Shown: piece by piece, positions 34,849-43,206 of the stretch
Position numbering within the stretch: position 1 is the first letter of the stretch
Layout of the letters: each line of letters opens with the position of its first letter
From: 43-108 sp001915545
GTDB taxonomy: Bacteria; Bacteroidota; Bacteroidia; Bacteroidales; Bacteroidaceae
DNA length: 64,000 nt
Assembly (NCBI GenBank): GCA_902491215.1
Contig: CABUGV010000004.1
Span: 1 to 64,000, forward strand
Direction: 5' to 3'
Translations under genes and position numbers: made by a program
The notes under the pieces: model-generated
The model's database searches: none
What the model saw: only the letters and a program-made list of their open reading frames with translations
Told to the model about the DNA's origin: nothing

Positions 34849-36348
34849 ATGGCATTTACAAGAATCAGTGCAGCAGAAGCCGCTTCAATGATTTGCAACG
34901 GCGACAACATCGGTCTGAGCGGATTTACGCCGGCAGGTACACCTAAAGCAGTTACTGCAGAATTGGCAAAAAAAGCGACCGAAGAACATGAAAACGGACG
35001 TCCTTTCAGAGTTGGAATCTTCACAGGTGCATCGACAGGACAATCTTGCGACGGCGTGCTCTCGGCGGCAAATGCTATATGCTACCGTGCTCCTTACACA
35101 ACAAACTCTGAATTCAGAAAACATGTCAATGCAGGAGAAATTGCATACAACGACATCCATCTGAGCCAGATGGCACAGGAGCTGAGATACGGTTTCATGG
35201 GAGACGTTGACTGGGCTATCATCGAGTGCTGTGCAATTGAAGAAGACGGAAAAGCCTATCTTACAGCAGCAGGAGGTATTGCTCCAACAGTAGCCCGCTT
35301 GGCAAAGAAAGGTGTTTTCATCGAGCTCAACGCTTTCCACAGCGCCAAATCAATAGGCATACATGATGTCTACGAACCGCTCGACCCTCCTTACCGCAAG
35401 CCGATAATGATTGAGAAGCCTTCTGACAGAGTTGGTACCACATACGTTCAGATTGACCCTAAGAAAATCGTAGGAGTGATAGAATGCAACATTCCGGACG
35501 AGGCAAGAGCATTCAAGGATGCAGACCCTGTAACAGACAAGATCGGGCAGAACGTTGCAGACTTCCTCATGTCCGACATGAAGAGGGGCATCATTCCGGA
35601 AACATTCCTGCCTTTGCAGAGCGGTGTAGGTTCAACTGCAAATGCCATACTCGGCGCGCTCGGAAGCAATCCTAACGTTCCTGCATTCAACATCTATACA
35701 GAAGTGCTTCAGGACGCAGTTGTAAAACTTATGCGCGAGGGAAGAGTGAAGACTGCCAGCACATGCTCGCTCACAGTGACAAACGATGTGCTCAAGGGCA
35801 TCTACGAAGACATTGACTTCTTCAAGGACAAGCTCGTCATCAGACCTTCTGAAATATCCAACAGTCCTGAAATAATCCGCCGACTCGGACTTATCGCTAT
35901 AAACACAGCCATAGAAGTGGACATCTACGGAAATGCAAACTCAACACATATCTGCGGTACAAAGATGATGAACGGTATCGGCGGTTCCGGCGACTTCGAA
36001 AGAAACGCATTCATATCCATCTTCACATGCTCGTCTGTAGCCAAGGGCGGTTTCATCAGCTCCATCGTTCCGTTCTGCAGCCACATCGACCATACAGAGC
36101 ACGACGTGAACATCATCGTAACTGAACAGGGTATTGCAGACCTCAGAGGCAAATCACCTAGAGAGCGTGCAGAGGCAATTATTGAAAATTGTGCCCACCC
36201 TGACTACAAGCAGCTTCTCTGGGACTATCTCAAGATTGCAGACAAGGGTCAGACATGCCACAAGATGTCAGCAGCTTTCGCAATGCACGATACATTCCTG
36301 CACGAAGGCGACATGAGACTGACAGATTACAGCAAGTATGTCAAATAA
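34849..36348 (+). CDS. Succinyl-CoA:acetate CoA-transferase (acetyl-CoA hydrolase/transferase family)
   Basis: A protein of 499 residues of the class I CoA-transferase fold. It moves CoA between succinate, acetate and possibly propionate. The glutamate that forms the acyl-enzyme is Glu285 in NIYTEVLQDA. The substrate-binding GNANSTHICGTKMMNGIGGS and the C-terminal VTEQGIADLRG are also conserved. Length is typical of AarC/SCACT. It is monocistronic with a strong terminator. With the carboxylase at 52.9 kb it fits acetate/propionate fermentation through succinate. Confidence 0.92.
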   Translation: MAFTRISAAEAASMICNGDNIGLSGFTPAGTPKAVTAELAKKATEEHENGRPFRVGIFTGASTGQSCDGVLSAANAICYRAPYTTNSEFRKHVNAGEIAYNDIHLSQMAQELRYGFMGDVDWAIIECCAIEEDGKAYLTAAGGIAPTVARLAKKGVFIELNAFHSAKSIGIHDVYEPLDPPYRKPIMIEKPSDRVGTTYVQIDPKKIVGVIECNIPDEARAFKDADPVTDKIGQNVADFLMSDMKRGIIPETFLPLQSGVGSTANAILGALGSNPNVPAFNIYTEVLQDAVVKLMREGRVKTASTCSLTVTNDVLKGIYEDIDFFKDKLVIRPSEISNSPEIIRRLGLIAINTAIEVDIYGNANSTHICGTKMMNGIGGSGDFERNAFISIFTCSSVAKGGFISSIVPFCSHIDHTEHDVNIIVTEQGIADLRGKSPRERAEAIIENCAHPDYKQLLWDYLKIADKGQTCHKMSAAFAMHDTFLHEGDMRLTDYSKYVK

Positions 36349-36372
36349 GACATAAATATCTATACAACAAGA

Positions 36373-36420
36373 AAATGGACCGCAGAGCATCATTCAGCTT
36401 TGCGGTCCATTTCTTTTTTT
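36373..36420 (+). terminator. Terminator after the CoA-transferase gene
   Basis: AAATGGACCGCA (36373-36384) and TGCGGTCCATTT (36401-36412) pair perfectly, followed by CTTTTTTT. Confidence 0.88.
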
Positions 36421-36428
36421 ATCACAAC

Positions 36429-36459
36429 AAAAGGCCATGCCTCTCAGGCACAGCCTTTT
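36429..36459 (-). terminator. Terminator of the barrel gene (minus strand)
   Basis: AAAAGGC-ca-TGCCT-ctc-AGGCA-ca-GCCTTTT forms a compact hairpin, 35 bp past the barrel gene's stop. The minus strand then continues TTTTGTTG-like, so it suits leftward termination. Confidence 0.6.
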
Positions 36460-36493
36460 ACTTTCAACAGTCATAACATATTACGGTTTCATT

Positions 36494-38944
36494 TTATTTG
36501 CCTGAACCAGAATCGCCACCACCGCCGCTCTTGACATCGTCGTTGTTTATACTTCTATTAGTACGTTTAACCTGCGATTCCAGTTTGCCGAATCTCCAGT
36601 TCACACTGACTCCCCAGCTCAACTGATAAATCCTGCTCTTACTCGAATTCTTAAAAGTTTCGGCATCGATGGTATTGCTGTAAGTCCTATACTTGTTGAA
36701 GATGTTTCTTGCATACAGCGTGACAGTGAGCCTCTTGTCCTTAAGAAACGACTTGTTGACATTTATTCCGTAATAGTAGTAACCGGCTCCACGTCCCTGC
36801 AATGATATGTAAGGAGAACCTGCTCCACCGTAGAAACTCAGATTTACATCCCAAGGCAATGTCTGCTGAATATTTCCGTTTATGCCTCCGGTAAAACCGT
36901 AGTTGTGCGCATCAAGCTGCTTACTTCTGTTATCCACATACGCACCGTTCGCATTCAGAGAAAAACGGGTCTTTTTCCATGGATTCCAGTTCATCCACAG
37001 ATAAAGGTTCAACTCCTGACTCTTGCCCACGTTGCCGTACGTACTGTTCATTATACCGTCCTCTATAAAAGAATACGCTTCAATTCCGTTGTCGGCAAAA
37101 CGGTAGTTCAAAGAAGCATTCATACTGAATTTCGAAGCGAAGGTATTGAACGTCAAGTTCATATTATGCGACTTTTCCGTGTCCAGATCAGGATTTCCGT
37201 AAGATACAGATGTCGGATTGCTCGTATCTCTGAACGGATTGAGATACCAGATGTCAGGTCTGTTTATACGCATATTGTATCCCAGCTTCAGCGAAGACGA
37301 CTGTCCGAGAGAGTAAGAAAGCACCAAGGAAGGAACCAAGTCGTCAAATCCGGCATCGTAGTCCCTCTCCGGATGGAGCTCATACTCTATGTCCATAAAC
37401 GTATGCTCAAAACGTACTCCGGCCTTAGCACCGAAATCGTTCCATTTGAGCTGATAATCGGCATAGGCGGCCAGAATGTCCTGACGACGACCATACTTCG
37501 TCGACATGTCCATATCCTGAACGAGCTCACCAGCCCCATTGTCCTTATAGTATTTTCCGTCGCTCTGGTTCATGCGGTAAATATACTTCACTCCGGCATC
37601 CACATAATGCATATCGCTTATAGGGTCGACATAGTCCAGCTGTACGGTATGTTCTTCAGTATGTGCGTCATTATCGTAATACTGCCCCTTGAGGTCAAAA
37701 GGCACATCAACGACATCGACATATTCAGTCTCACTGCTGCTGTTGTTCGGATTGTAATCGAATTTGTACGACAATGTCAGGAACCGCCCTTTTCTCTTGA
37801 ACGAATGCTGATAATCGGCACTTGCCGTCAATCCCGTGTATGATCCGTCGGCATCCGTATTCATTCCGTAAGAGTAGACAGGCATCATGCTTCTCGAAAA
37901 CATTTGTTCAAGAGCTGTACTCCTGTTGCTGTATCCGCTGCTGTAGAAGTTGGTGGAGAAAGTGACAAGATTCAGAGTGTCTATTTCATAACTTCCCTGC
38001 ACGTAGCCGTACTGAAATGTACCATCATACTTTTGTCTTCTTTCTGAATCCAGATAAGCATTTTCATCGGAAGTATAATCCTCACGCCTTCCAGACGAAT
38101 AACTTTCGGGCGAAACATGCTTGTTTATGCCATAACTGCCTGCCAGCATGAACTTGCCGAGCTGAACAGTACCGTAACCGTAGCCTCCAAAACCGTTGTT
38201 TCCGGCCGACGTACCCAAAGTGGCAGTATATCCGGACATACGGCCTCCGACAGTGACGATGTTGAGTATTCCGCCTATTCCTTCGGCATCATACTTTGCA
38301 CCAGGTTCCGTTATAACCTCAATTTCCTTGACGGAATTTGCAGGAAGACTTTTAAGAACTTCCTTCGGATTTGTGCTCATCATCGCGTTAGGCTTGCCGT
38401 TCACATATATCTTGAAACTGCTCGACCCTTTCACCTTTATGTTGTCCTCTCCGTCTACGGTAACCATAGGCACCTTGCGGAGCATATCCATCGTGGTACT
38501 TGTTTTCGAGTCAGGATCGTTCTCTATGCTGTACGTAATCTTGTCGGGATCAGACTTGACGAGCGGTTTCTGAACAACAATCTCCACTCCCTTGAGCAGT
38601 TCGCTCTCCTCTCTGGTATACAAAACACCAAGATCGGCAATGCTGTCCGTGTCACTAAGATAAAACTCGCGCTTTATGGGTTTCTTGCCGACAGACGAAA
38701 TCAAGATACGGTAACGGCCTATCGAATCTATCTTCTCCGAAAATCGTCCCTCAGCATCTGTAACTGCCAATTTCACTGCATGAAGCGTATCGCCGCTCCT
38801 TTCAATACGTATGGTTGCGTATGGTTCACATTCGTCCAGCAACGAATCTCTCAATTCGCCCCTGACGTAATATCCACTAGATTGTGAACACACCGACAAC
38901 GGAATCATCTGAAACAAAATAGATAACGCAGCAACGTTTTTCAT
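36494..38944 (-). CDS. Outer-membrane beta-barrel receptor with N-terminal carboxypeptidase-like domain
   Basis: A protein of 816 residues. Signal peptide ends near SVCSQS (about 18-22). A CarboxypepD-reg-like beta-sandwich (about 28-105; VTDAEGRFSEKI) is followed by a plug domain (about 120-235; MDMLRKVPMVTVDGED, FKIYVNGKPN, VKEIEVITEPGAKYDAEGIGGILNIVT) and a barrel of the OMP_b-brl_3 family. The last residues are a Gly/Ser/Asp-rich tail. There is no SusD partner, so a role outside glycan uptake is likely. Single gene with a palindromic operator upstream (39001-39022). Confidence 0.88.
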   Translation of the reverse strand: MKNVAALSILFQMIPLSVCSQSSGYYVRGELRDSLLDECEPYATIRIERSGDTLHAVKLAVTDAEGRFSEKIDSIGRYRILISSVGKKPIKREFYLSDTDSIADLGVLYTREESELLKGVEIVVQKPLVKSDPDKITYSIENDPDSKTSTTMDMLRKVPMVTVDGEDNIKVKGSSSFKIYVNGKPNAMMSTNPKEVLKSLPANSVKEIEVITEPGAKYDAEGIGGILNIVTVGGRMSGYTATLGTSAGNNGFGGYGYGTVQLGKFMLAGSYGINKHVSPESYSSGRREDYTSDENAYLDSERRQKYDGTFQYGYVQGSYEIDTLNLVTFSTNFYSSGYSNRSTALEQMFSRSMMPVYSYGMNTDADGSYTGLTASADYQHSFKRKGRFLTLSYKFDYNPNNSSSETEYVDVVDVPFDLKGQYYDNDAHTEEHTVQLDYVDPISDMHYVDAGVKYIYRMNQSDGKYYKDNGAGELVQDMDMSTKYGRRQDILAAYADYQLKWNDFGAKAGVRFEHTFMDIEYELHPERDYDAGFDDLVPSLVLSYSLGQSSSLKLGYNMRINRPDIWYLNPFRDTSNPTSVSYGNPDLDTEKSHNMNLTFNTFASKFSMNASLNYRFADNGIEAYSFIEDGIMNSTYGNVGKSQELNLYLWMNWNPWKKTRFSLNANGAYVDNRSKQLDAHNYGFTGGINGNIQQTLPWDVNLSFYGGAGSPYISLQGRGAGYYYYGINVNKSFLKDKRLTVTLYARNIFNKYRTYSNTIDAETFKNSSKSRIYQLSWGVSVNWRFGKLESQVKRTNRSINNDDVKSGGGGDSGSGK

Positions 38945-39000
38945 AATAATAGAAAAGTAACTCTTTTATGGTTCTAAATACTCGAATCAAAGGTTTTTCA

Positions 39001-39022
39001 GTGTCCTAGCCGGATAGGACAC
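39001..39022 (-). promoter_or_regulatory. Palindromic candidate operator upstream of the barrel gene
   Basis: GTGTCCTA-gccgga-TAGGACAC: perfect 8-bp arms, 6-nt spacer, centred about 68 bp before the ATG at 38944. An AAATTTGC stretch resembling a -7 box lies next to it on the minus strand. The size and symmetry fit a dimeric regulator. No T-run follows, so it is not a terminator. Confidence 0.5.
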
Positions 39023-39136
39023 CGCAAATTTGTAACACATCTGCCTCATTTGCAATACCGGCAATACACTTTAACTTTTCGTTAACAGTACAGTATCTCT
39101 TCATTCCTGCTTCATGTACAGCCAGAAAACGTATTC

Positions 39137-39269
39137 TGCACGCCTCTGGATGAATATCTGCAGGCGCCCGCAGAAAAAATTACGAGCGCGCAGAAATTTT
39201 ATCGCGAGGGCTCACAAATGAAATTGCGAGGGCTCACAAAATGATTCGCAAGCCTCCGGAAATCACGAC
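39137..39269. repeat. 22-nt tandem repeat array B (six units)
   Basis: Unit starts: 39137, 39159 (23 nt), 39182, 39204, 39226, 39248. Two neighbouring units share the exact 15-mer GCGAGGGCTCACAAA (39204-39218 and 39226-39240), and the others match it in the GC-rich core and the following AAA. The second half of every unit is A/T-rich (e.g. TGAAATT, TTTTATC). The repeat design is the same as arrays A and C. Units are too alike and contiguous to be repeats with spacers, so this is not a CRISPR. Confidence 0.75.
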
Positions 39270-39410
39270 AATGATATAAGGGCAAAACAAAAAGCGCAGA
39301 AAGAACGGGAAACACCGTGCTCATGCGCTGTTCTGTATAGGCATAATGTCTTCATGGCATTGTGGAAAGTACAGCACAGCCCGCTCGGAAAAACCGTATG
39401 TAAATGACCG

Positions 39411-40901
39411 TCAATGCGTCAGAATATGGCATATCTTATCCTGAACACTCCTGCCTACAGAACCTCGCAGAACACCGTTGCAGATTACGGTGAAAGCCAT
39501 CAGATGGCCATTCGAGGCATTGCAATATCCAGACAGGGAACTCACGCCCTCCAACGTTCCCGTCTTGGCCGAAATACTGCCTTTGGAATTGCCGTGCTTC
39601 ATTCTGTTGGACAAGGTTCCGTCCATACCCGACACTGGCAACGAAGGATAAAGGTATTTATAAATTCTGTCGCTATTCCTATATGCATAGCGCAACAATG
39701 CTGTTTCTACACATGCCGTAGTGTAATTATAGAGGGACACACCACTTCCATCGGCAACCTTGCATAACGACGAAGAACCGCCGGCCTTGTTGATGACCGA
39801 CTCTATGCGGTCGATGGCCTCATCATGCGAAACCCACTTGCGGTCGCTGGCACGCGATGCAAGCAGATAGAACATCGATTCGGCATACAGATTGTCGCTC
39901 TCCTTCATCATCTTGACAAGAATCTGCTCTACTGTACGCGAACATCTGTATACGCGTTTCACATTCTCCGACGGCAATTCCTTTAAGCCGTAGACAACGG
40001 ATGAAGAGTCGGCAGAGAATGTAATGCCTTCAGTCTTAAGGAAATCGGTCAGTGTACAGAGGAAATAAAGCTCCGGACGATACACACTGATAGTCTTTGA
40101 GTTGCCTCGCTTCATGTTTCCTGAAGCGGTTATGATGTTTCCGTTGCTTACCCAGTTTCTTGTTGCCTTGAATTTTCCTCCACCGCCGGTACGGTCCTGA
40201 AGTTCAACAAACGAAGTGGAAGGCTCAAGCATCGGTTTGTTTTCAGGTCCTGCAGAAACAGTCACGCATCCGCGATTGAGAACCAACGGCGTCAGATAAG
40301 GTTCGCTCTCAGAAGGAGCATCGTCCCAGCACCATCCTTGTCCCCATATCAAGGTGTCCTTCATGCTCACGTCGCCGTAAACCTTGCCGTTTATGCGCTT
40401 TATGCCTTCATTGCTTATTGCACGTGCCAAACGTCTCAAATCGCCAGAATTGAATGCAGGGTCGAAACCTCCGACAACATAAACATCGCCGTTGAGCACA
40501 CCGTTTTCCACCTTGCCAGAGATGTATGCCGAAGTGACATATTCGCAATCGGCACCCAAATAATCCAGTGCTGCGACAGCAGTAATCAGTTTCTGCGTTG
40601 AAGCAGGACGCATGATCTTATTGCCGTTGTAGTCAAAGAAAAGCGAATCGGCAGTAAGATCGTAAATACATATTCCTGTATAGAAATTCGAAGTTTCAAG
40701 CTCTTCACTTGTGAAATCATGCAGTTTTGTCTGTACCTTTTCGTTCCATTCAGACGAATAGTCTTCAATCTCTTCTTCGTCCGAGGCAACGTCAGCTATT
40801 GACGAAACCTGAACGTCTTCATCTGAATATTTCGGATTACCATATACGCAAACGGCAGACTGCAGCAGTGCAGACATGACCAATATATTGATTTTTTTCA
40901 T
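39411..40901 (-). CDS. dacB: D-alanyl-D-alanine carboxypeptidase/endopeptidase (PBP4 class)
   Basis: A protein of 496 residues of peptidase family S13, trimming peptidoglycan peptides in the periplasm. A signal peptide (about 1-21) is followed by an acidic linker (about 25-55). The three penicillin-binding motifs are visible: Ser101-x-x-Lys104 in RPASTQKL, SDN in KESDNLYAE (about 345) and KTG in SAKTGTLEGVS (about 456). The 100-plus residues between the first two motifs match the extra domains of PBP4. Single gene. Confidence 0.93.
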   Translation of the reverse strand: MKKINILVMSALLQSAVCVYGNPKYSDEDVQVSSIADVASDEEEIEDYSSEWNEKVQTKLHDFTSEELETSNFYTGICIYDLTADSLFFDYNGNKIMRPASTQKLITAVAALDYLGADCEYVTSAYISGKVENGVLNGDVYVVGGFDPAFNSGDLRRLARAISNEGIKRINGKVYGDVSMKDTLIWGQGWCWDDAPSESEPYLTPLVLNRGCVTVSAGPENKPMLEPSTSFVELQDRTGGGGKFKATRNWVSNGNIITASGNMKRGNSKTISVYRPELYFLCTLTDFLKTEGITFSADSSSVVYGLKELPSENVKRVYRCSRTVEQILVKMMKESDNLYAESMFYLLASRASDRKWVSHDEAIDRIESVINKAGGSSSLCKVADGSGVSLYNYTTACVETALLRYAYRNSDRIYKYLYPSLPVSGMDGTLSNRMKHGNSKGSISAKTGTLEGVSSLSGYCNASNGHLMAFTVICNGVLRGSVGRSVQDKICHILTH

Positions 40902-40991
40902 TGTGTATCAAAATTTTAAAGCAACAAAACATTCTGGCATATACTACCAGCATAACTATTCATTTTCGGATTGGAGAGATCTGCAGAGAAT

Positions 40992-41399
40992 CTACTTATC
41001 CATATTTCTTTCCCTGCATTTCTCGATGCATTTCACAAAGCCTTCTTCGTTGACAGGCATCACTGCTACGGACGCTCCGCCTTTGACATGGATAAGAAGG
41101 TATTTCGACATGGTACGGCCGAAGACTCTGAAACGGTTTATCCGTTCGATGCTTTCGATATCCTGCAGGTTTATTTCGACAGTTCTCGAGAATCGCCCGC
41201 GCTTTATGACCAGCATGCCCGATGCTTTCACCGTATATGCAGTCTTCACCATCATTTCTATGACGACCACCATAAACAGCAGTGCCACAGCCATCAAGAT
41301 GCCGTTCTTGTACCACATGAAATATACTGCGGCAACAGTGACCGCTGCAAGCAGAAATATACTGCTCAATCGTATTCTTGCTTGAAAAACTCTATCCAT
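40992..41399 (-). CDS. PH-domain membrane protein
   Basis: A protein of 135 residues. Two close hydrophobic segments (about 10-28 and 33-50) precede a bacterial PH-like domain (about 55-125; TVKASGMLVIKRGRF, INLQDIESIERI, YLLIHVKGG). This is the DUF304/YdbT-like arrangement in which the domain faces the cytoplasm at the inner membrane. No enzyme motif. It is divergent from nadB, 105 bp away. Confidence 0.75.
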   Translation of the reverse strand: MDRVFQARIRLSSIFLLAAVTVAAVYFMWYKNGILMAVALLFMVVVIEMMVKTAYTVKASGMLVIKRGRFSRTVEINLQDIESIERINRFRVFGRTMSKYLLIHVKGGASVAVMPVNEEGFVKCIEKCRERNMDK

Positions 41400-41475
41400 A
41401 CTATGATTTTTATGCGCAAGTTACAAAAAATAAGAATTTATGTCACCAAAAATAACACCCACACAAGGATTTTGC

Positions 41476-41483
41476 TAATTTTG
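41476..41483 (+). promoter_or_regulatory. -7 box of nadB
   Basis: TAATTTTG followed by C, 22 bp before the nadB ATG at 41505. This closeness supports the ATG at 41505 over the much longer upstream open frame, which runs across the divergent PH-domain gene. Confidence 0.55.
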
Positions 41484-41504
41484 CAACAACTAATAGGCCT
41501 ATAT

Positions 41505-43109
41505 ATGACAAAAAAGTTCGATTTTCTCATTATCGGTTCAGGAGTTGCCGGAATGAGCTATGCCCTAAAAGTTGCCAGGGCAAACAAAGGCAAGATAGCC
41601 ATAATATGTAAAACTACACTCGAAGAGGCCAACACTGCAAAAGCACAAGGCGGAATAGCATCTGTCACAAATCTGGCTGTGGACAACTTCGAAAAGCACA
41701 TCGAAGACACCATGATTGCCGGAGACTACATAAGCGACAGAGATGCTGTCGAACAGGTGGTACGCAATGCTCCGGCCCAAATCAAGGAACTGGTGAATTG
41801 GGGCGTTAATTTCGACAAGAACGACAAAGGCGAATTCGACCTGCACCGCGAAGGTGGACACTCCGAATTCCGCATTCTTCACCACGCTGACGACACAGGC
41901 GCCGAAATACAGAGAGGCCTGATGGAAGCCGTCAGAAACAATCCGAACATTGAAATACTCGAAAACCATTTTGCCGTAGAAATCATAACACAGCACCATC
42001 TTGGCGTACGCGTAACACGCCGTACACCCGACATCGAATGCTATGGTGCATACGTGCTCAACCCTGAAACCGGCAAAATCGATACATACCTGTCAAAAGT
42101 AACTCTCATGGCCACCGGCGGCACAGGTGCCGTATACGCAACGACCACCAACCCTAACATTGCTACCGGCGACGGCATAGCAATGGTATACCGAGCTAAG
42201 GGAAAAGTGAAGGACATGGAATTCGTGCAGTTCCACCCGACAGCCCTTTATCATCCGGGAGAAACCCATCCTGCATATCTGATAACAGAGGCAATGAGAG
42301 GATACGGTGGAATTCTCCGTCTGCCAAACGGCGAAGAATTCATGCAGAAATACGACGAAAGGCTCAGTCTGGCACCGAGAGACATTGTTGCCAGAGCTAT
42401 AGACAAGGAAATGAAGATACACGGACTCGACCATGTTTGCCTTGACGTCACCCACAAGAATCCAGAAGAAACAAAGCATCATTTCCCGAATATTTATGCA
42501 AAATGCCTCAGCATAGGCATAGACATCACAAAGGAATACATACCTGTAGTACCGTGCGCCCACTACATGTGCGGCGGTATAAAGGTCGATCTCGACGGAC
42601 AGTCAAGCATCAAGCGCCTTTACGCTGTGGGCGAATGCTCATGCACAGGCCTCCACGGAGGAAACCGATTGGCATCCAACTCACTGATAGAGGCTGTAGT
42701 ATATGCCGATGCGGCCGCACGCCACAGCCTGAGCGTCATAGACAACTACGAATTCAACGAGAAAGTGCCTGAATGGAACGATGAAGGCACAATGACGAAC
42801 GAGGAGAAAGTTCTTATTGCTCAGGACGTAAAGGAGGTAAATCAGGTTATGAGTACATACGTAGGCATCGTAAGAAGCGACCTTCGTCTGCACCGTGCAT
42901 GGGAAAGACTTGACCTGCTTTACGAAGAGACTGAAGACTTGTTCAAGCGCGTAAAGCCGACAAAAGAGATCTGCGAACTCAGAAATATGATAAACGTAGG
43001 TTACCTGATTACACGTCAGGCTCTCGAACGCAAGGAAAGCCGAGGCCTCCACTATACGGTAGACTACGAAAAGCATGCTTATGACAAGATCAAGAAGAGT
43101 TACAAATAA
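41505..43109 (+). CDS. nadB: L-aspartate oxidase
   Basis: A protein of 534 residues. It oxidises L-aspartate to iminoaspartate for NAD synthesis and uses FAD. The N-terminal FAD-binding FLIIGSGVAGMSYAL, the substrate-site HREGGHSEFRILHHADDTG, QFHPTALYHPG and the HGGNRLASNSLIEA motif are all present. The C-terminal helical domain completes the succinate-dehydrogenase-flavoprotein family layout. The start follows a -7 box by 22 bp. nadA and nadC are not in the window. Confidence 0.95.
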   Translation: MTKKFDFLIIGSGVAGMSYALKVARANKGKIAIICKTTLEEANTAKAQGGIASVTNLAVDNFEKHIEDTMIAGDYISDRDAVEQVVRNAPAQIKELVNWGVNFDKNDKGEFDLHREGGHSEFRILHHADDTGAEIQRGLMEAVRNNPNIEILENHFAVEIITQHHLGVRVTRRTPDIECYGAYVLNPETGKIDTYLSKVTLMATGGTGAVYATTTNPNIATGDGIAMVYRAKGKVKDMEFVQFHPTALYHPGETHPAYLITEAMRGYGGILRLPNGEEFMQKYDERLSLAPRDIVARAIDKEMKIHGLDHVCLDVTHKNPEETKHHFPNIYAKCLSIGIDITKEYIPVVPCAHYMCGGIKVDLDGQSSIKRLYAVGECSCTGLHGGNRLASNSLIEAVVYADAAARHSLSVIDNYEFNEKVPEWNDEGTMTNEEKVLIAQDVKEVNQVMSTYVGIVRSDLRLHRAWERLDLLYEETEDLFKRVKPTKEICELRNMINVGYLITRQALERKESRGLHYTVDYEKHAYDKIKKSYK

Positions 43110-43139
43110 ATCAGCTCACACAGAAAGCTGACCGATATT

Positions 43140-43183
43140 GCACTTGCGTGGGGGATCTGCAAAACCCGCGCAAGTGCTTAATT
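43140..43183 (+). terminator. Hairpin after nadB
   Basis: GCACTTGCGTGGG (43140-43152) pairs with CCCGCGCAAGTGC (43165-43177) with one G-U, followed by TTAATTGTTT. It lies 30 bp past the nadB stop and ahead of the M16 gene. Confidence 0.65.
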
Positions 43184-43206
43184 GTTTATCAACAAACAGA
43201 CACAAA

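Larger units (their letters stand above)
38945..39410. other. Intergenic region holding operator and repeat array B
   Basis: 466 bp between two leftward genes. It contains the palindrome at 39001-39022 and six 22-nt units at 39137-39269. The 39270-39410 part has no feature I can support. Confidence 0.6.

Noticed and set aside
36905..37843. 312-codon plus-strand frame inside the second barrel gene
   Set aside because: Antisense to a strongly supported outer-membrane protein; no recognisable domain.
39137..39269. 22-nt repeats as a CRISPR array
   Set aside because: Units are contiguous with no unique spacers, vary in sequence and have no cas genes nearby.
40971..41504. N-terminal extension of nadB across the PH-domain gene
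   Set aside because: The extension is antisense to the PH-domain gene, lies upstream of a -7 box, and L-aspartate oxidase starts normally at MTKKFDF (41505).
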